Program-made: the position numbers and the translations under genes
Assembly: GCA_014379925.1 (NCBI GenBank)
Contig: JACMKY010000527.1
Coordinates: 1-24,616, forward strand
Length of the DNA: 24,616 bases
From: Cytophagales bacterium
GTDB lineage: Bacteria; Bacteroidota; Bacteroidia; Cytophagales; ES-bin-26
Reading direction: 5' to 3'
Shown here: positions 22,218 to 24,616 of the stretch, in pieces
Layout of the letters: each line of letters starts with the position of its first letter
Numbering within the stretch: the first letter of the stretch is position 1
Notes under the pieces: generated by a model
What the model was told of the DNA's origin: nothing
Seen by the model: only the letters and a program-made list of their open reading frames with translations
Databases searched by the model: none

Positions 22218-23384
22218 ATGAGAAAGTCAATGAAGATGAGTGCAGTTCTCCTGATGTCTACGCTGGTTTACACCGGCTGTACGGAGAAAGAGACTGCGGT
22301 GCCCACCGTGGATTACGCGCGGGCTGACGCCTTGAGGTCCGAATTACGCAGCTTGCAACAGCAAGTGCTGGGCGCAAATGCCACCAGTGCTTCGGTTGTA
22401 GCATTGAATACCACCTTGAAGAGAGATACGGCGGCCATCAAAGCCGAAATTTCCCGCTTGCAGGTAGAAAGAGCCAGGAAGGTGAAGTACATTGTTTACG
22501 TGGCCGACTTGCAAGGTGCTTATAAAAAAGACGCCGAGGTAAGCATGGCCGTTGACGGCGCCGTAGTAAAGAAGATCGCCGACGCGGATGGTAAAGCGGT
22601 TTTTGACAACGTACGGGCCGGGGTGGTAAACGTGGTGGTGAAACTTGCCGGTTTCACTACGGCCAATTACGTTTCATCCATCGCTTTTGGCAAAGACATC
22701 GTGGACACCAAAGTGCCGGTTCTGCCTTTGACAGCCACCACCGGACCCTACTTTACGCTGAAAGGCAACGTGTACGCCAATTTATCGGCGGCGGATGACA
22801 ATTTGAATAGATATACCACCGTAGACAACATTGAAAGCCCGGCCAAGAAAGTTACCATCAACGTTCTGGCCGGTCCCAATTCGGATGAGACTTCCGTAAA
22901 GTACGATGCCCAAGCCAGAAAAATTACGGCTACCGTCGAACTGAACGGCGTTCCGGGTACAACGGGTATCTCGGATGTGGCGGGTGAAATTCAACGGATT
23001 GCCTACGAAAATGCGGTGTTTTCCACCACCTCCGCGGCGGATGGCAGCTATTCGCTGCAACTTCCGGCTTTGGTGGATGCCGCCGGGGAAGCGTTGGACG
23101 GCTTTGACGACTACGTGGTGAGCTTGGAGCAATTTGCCGCTCCGTATACTTTTCTGTTGAGCGGTCTCTCCAGCAATACCGACTACGACAACAATCCGTA
23201 CAACCTCTACCGCAACCTGAAAGAGGATGGTTCAATGCTTCCGGAAACCACGGTTGGCTACGTCAAACTTTTCTCGGCTTCTGAAAACCGGGTATTCAGA
23301 TTTGAGTCCTTCAGCATCGGACAATCTACCAAAATCGGAGCGTCGGAAACGAAGCACATCTTCTACGAAAGCGCCAAAAATTAA
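22218..23384 (+). CDS. Coiled-coil lipoprotein with beta-sandwich modules (paralogue 1)
   Basis: This 388-residue protein has a lipoprotein signal ending LVYTGC (Cys21), followed by T-E-K-E, acidic residues near the lipid that favour surface display in Bacteroidota. Residues about 30-90 are predicted helical with heptad-like spacing (ADALRSELRSLQQQVLGANA, then RDTAAIKAEISRLQVERARK). A carboxypeptidase-regulatory-like module follows (about 92-180: VYVADLQGAYKKDAEVSMAV, DADGKAVFDNVRAGVVNVVV). A second domain begins LKGNVYANLSAADDNLN and contains another sandwich-like segment with DGSYSLQLPALVDAAGEALD. I do not recognise a named family or catalytic site. The next gene has the same layout and matching sequence at several points, so the two look like tandem paralogues. 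Base composition is lower in GC than the genes in the middle of the window. Confidence 0.78.
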   Translation: MRKSMKMSAVLLMSTLVYTGCTEKETAVPTVDYARADALRSELRSLQQQVLGANATSASVVALNTTLKRDTAAIKAEISRLQVERARKVKYIVYVADLQGAYKKDAEVSMAVDGAVVKKIADADGKAVFDNVRAGVVNVVVKLAGFTTANYVSSIAFGKDIVDTKVPVLPLTATTGPYFTLKGNVYANLSAADDNLNRYTTVDNIESPAKKVTINVLAGPNSDETSVKYDAQARKITATVELNGVPGTTGISDVAGEIQRIAYENAVFSTTSAADGSYSLQLPALVDAAGEALDGFDDYVVSLEQFAAPYTFLLSGLSSNTDYDNNPYNLYRNLKEDGSMLPETTVGYVKLFSASENRVFRFESFSIGQSTKIGASETKHIFYESAKN

Positions 23385-23422
23385 CCCATCCCCACCTTTG
23401 AACTAATTGATTAGCCACCACC

Positions 23423-24616
23423 ATGAAAAAAATACGCGTAACGAAGCCTTTGCTGATTGCCCTGTTAGCGGGTGCCACCCTGTCTGGTTGTAAAGACGAA
23501 GTCATGGTTCCCGTGCCCGACAACAAGACGGCGGATTCATTGCTGGCGCAAATTAACGCCGCCAACACCAGCTACCTGACGGTTAACACGCAAACCAATA
23601 CCCTCACGCTTGCCAATAGCCAGTTAGAAGGGTTATTAACCCGCTACCAGCGAACCCTTGATAGCCTTGTTAACCTTAACGGCCCTAACGGCCCTAAGAT
23701 TCCGGCTAAAGTTCAGTACTCGGTAAACATCCTTTCGGCTGCCAGCACTGTTTTCAGCTCGGGCGGCGGAAGCAGTAGTCAGCCTGTGCCTTTCAATTCG
23801 GGCGCCCGGAGCGAGGCCACCCAGGGAGTAGCCGGGATAAGCATCCGGGTGGACCAGGACGGCGCCAGCCAAACCGCCACCACGGCGGACAACGGAATGG
23901 CGGTCTTTAATAACCTTAAAATTGGTTACGCCAACGTCTTCGTAACTGGTGGTGACAAGCATACCAGCGTAGAATACACGGTGTACCTGGGTTCGATAAA
24001 TACTACCCAATATGACGTGGTAAACGCTTCTTCCCAAATCGTGCTGTTCCCTACTTCCACCGATGCCTCCGCGACGGCAGCTACCATAAAGGGGAAAGTA
24101 CAGATCAACTTACGGGCGGATAATGATACTTTAGGAAGAAGGTACGCCAATAATTACGTTACGGACCGCTTAAAAGGCACCTACCTGTCGGCGGCAGGGA
24201 TGTACGTTGGGAATGCTGGTAACGCCAACATTGATAACAACTACCACTTCACCGATCCGGCGTCGGAGCAGCTTAGCTTTGATCCTTTGGCGGATCGTAC
24301 CATTTTCGCCTATCCGGAGCTGACCACTTATATTAACAACTTAGATGACGAAGACAACGGCTACATCACCACTATGGCTTACAAAGGCGCCATCGTTAGC
24401 ACCAAAACGGATCCGGCTGGTAACTATACCTTGGTTGTTCCGGCTTCTGCTCACGGCTTGAACATCAGGTTGGAAATGGAGCAAATCATCATGGGTCATA
24501 CCATGCTCACGACGAGTGCCAGCAGCCTCAACCAGGGCGTAGGAACGGATATTGTCGGTGGCGGTGCTACCGGGTACGAAGTGGTTACTGCCGGAGAAGT
24601 TGGCTCGGGTAATGAA
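23423..24616 (+). CDS. Coiled-coil lipoprotein (paralogue 2), cut by the window end
   Basis: The frame opens at ATG 23423 and stays open for 398 codons to the last base, so the C-terminus is missing. The signal peptide ends GATLSGC (Cys23), followed by K-D-E. The mature start VPVPDNKTADSLLAQI matches VPTVDYARADALRSEL of the preceding gene. A helical stretch (LTLANSQLEGLLTRYQRTLD) is followed by a short glycine/proline turn (NGPNGPK) and a serine/glycine-rich linker. Then come a carboxypeptidase-regulatory-like module (VAGISIRVDQDGASQTATTA, then DNGMAVFNNLKIGYANVFVT) and a second domain starting IKGKVQINLRADNDTLG, again alignable to the neighbour. GNYTLVVPA parallels GSYSLQLPA there. Its start is 38 bases after the previous stop, so co-transcription is likely. 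No function is known; a surface structural or adhesion role is only a guess. Confidence 0.8.
   Translation, partial: MKKIRVTKPLLIALLAGATLSGCKDEVMVPVPDNKTADSLLAQINAANTSYLTVNTQTNTLTLANSQLEGLLTRYQRTLDSLVNLNGPNGPKIPAKVQYSVNILSAASTVFSSGGGSSSQPVPFNSGARSEATQGVAGISIRVDQDGASQTATTADNGMAVFNNLKIGYANVFVTGGDKHTSVEYTVYLGSINTTQYDVVNASSQIVLFPTSTDASATAATIKGKVQINLRADNDTLGRRYANNYVTDRLKGTYLSAAGMYVGNAGNANIDNNYHFTDPASEQLSFDPLADRTIFAYPELTTYINNLDDEDNGYITTMAYKGAIVSTKTDPAGNYTLVVPASAHGLNIRLEMEQIIMGHTMLTTSASSLNQGVGTDIVGGGATGYEVVTAGEVGSGNE

Noticed and set aside
23666..23700. Collagen-like Gly-Pro-Asn repeat in the last lipoprotein
   Set aside because: Only two imperfect units (NGPNGPK) are present, too few for a collagen-like domain; it is better read as a turn or linker.
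1..24616. CRISPR array, tRNA or rRNA genes, insertion sequences
   Set aside because: I saw no regularly spaced repeats, no cloverleaf-like genes and no transposase or integrase frame. A tRNA or covariance-model scan was not possible here.

Overview
The window looks like a chromosomal segment of a GC-rich Bacteroidota, most likely of the class Cytophagia (order Cytophagales). The pointers are two SusC/SusD-type outer-membrane uptake pairs, several lipoproteins with acidic residues just after the lipidated cysteine, Bacteroidota-style promoter elements (TTG about 18-20 bases before TA-n-n-TTG-like boxes), almost no Shine-Dalgarno sequences, and a DusB and CdsA typical of the phylum. The lineage is an inference from content. 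No tRNA, rRNA, CRISPR array, transposase or integrase was seen.

Layout. 1-260 is an AT-rich leader with no gene. 261-1667 encodes an exported lipoprotein of the Gfo/Idh/MocA oxidoreductase type, followed by a SusC/SusD pair (1785-6932) that ends at a perfect 27-bp stem-loop terminator. A second, more divergent TonB-dependent receptor/SusD-like pair lies at 7314-11799. No glycoside hydrolase, sigma/anti-sigma pair or hybrid sensor is linked to either pair, so their substrates cannot be named. dusB (11970-12977, minus) is convergent with the second pair and divergent from an overlapping three-gene operon: a CPBP-family membrane protease, a DUF2007 protein and cdsA (13015-14964). A spacer with a small GC-rich hairpin repeat precedes an exported carboxypeptidase-regulatory-like protein (15260-15910). 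On the minus strand an LpxH-type lipid A pyrophosphatase (16778-17575) is translationally coupled to an exported propeller-like protein (15957-16781). Divergent from these are a GntR-type regulator (17821-18843) and, 20 bases later, a McrB-type AAA+ NTPase (18864-20444) with no McrC partner in the window.

After the mcrB terminator there is about 0.9 kb of noncoding, increasingly AT-rich DNA with several possible RNA stems. The last block (21417 to the window edge) has lower GC than the middle of the window. It encodes an outer-membrane beta-barrel protein and two tandem lipoproteins that appear to be paralogues, each with a lipobox, a helical coiled-coil-like stretch and beta-sandwich-like modules; the second is cut by the window end.

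How the genes fit together: most of the window serves the cell envelope (nutrient import, phospholipid and lipid A synthesis, surface lipoproteins). The features most worth following up are the McrB with no McrC, the short hairpin repeat that also sits inside its reading frame, the paralogous surface-lipoprotein array, and the exported oxidoreductase that lacks a glycine-rich nucleotide motif.
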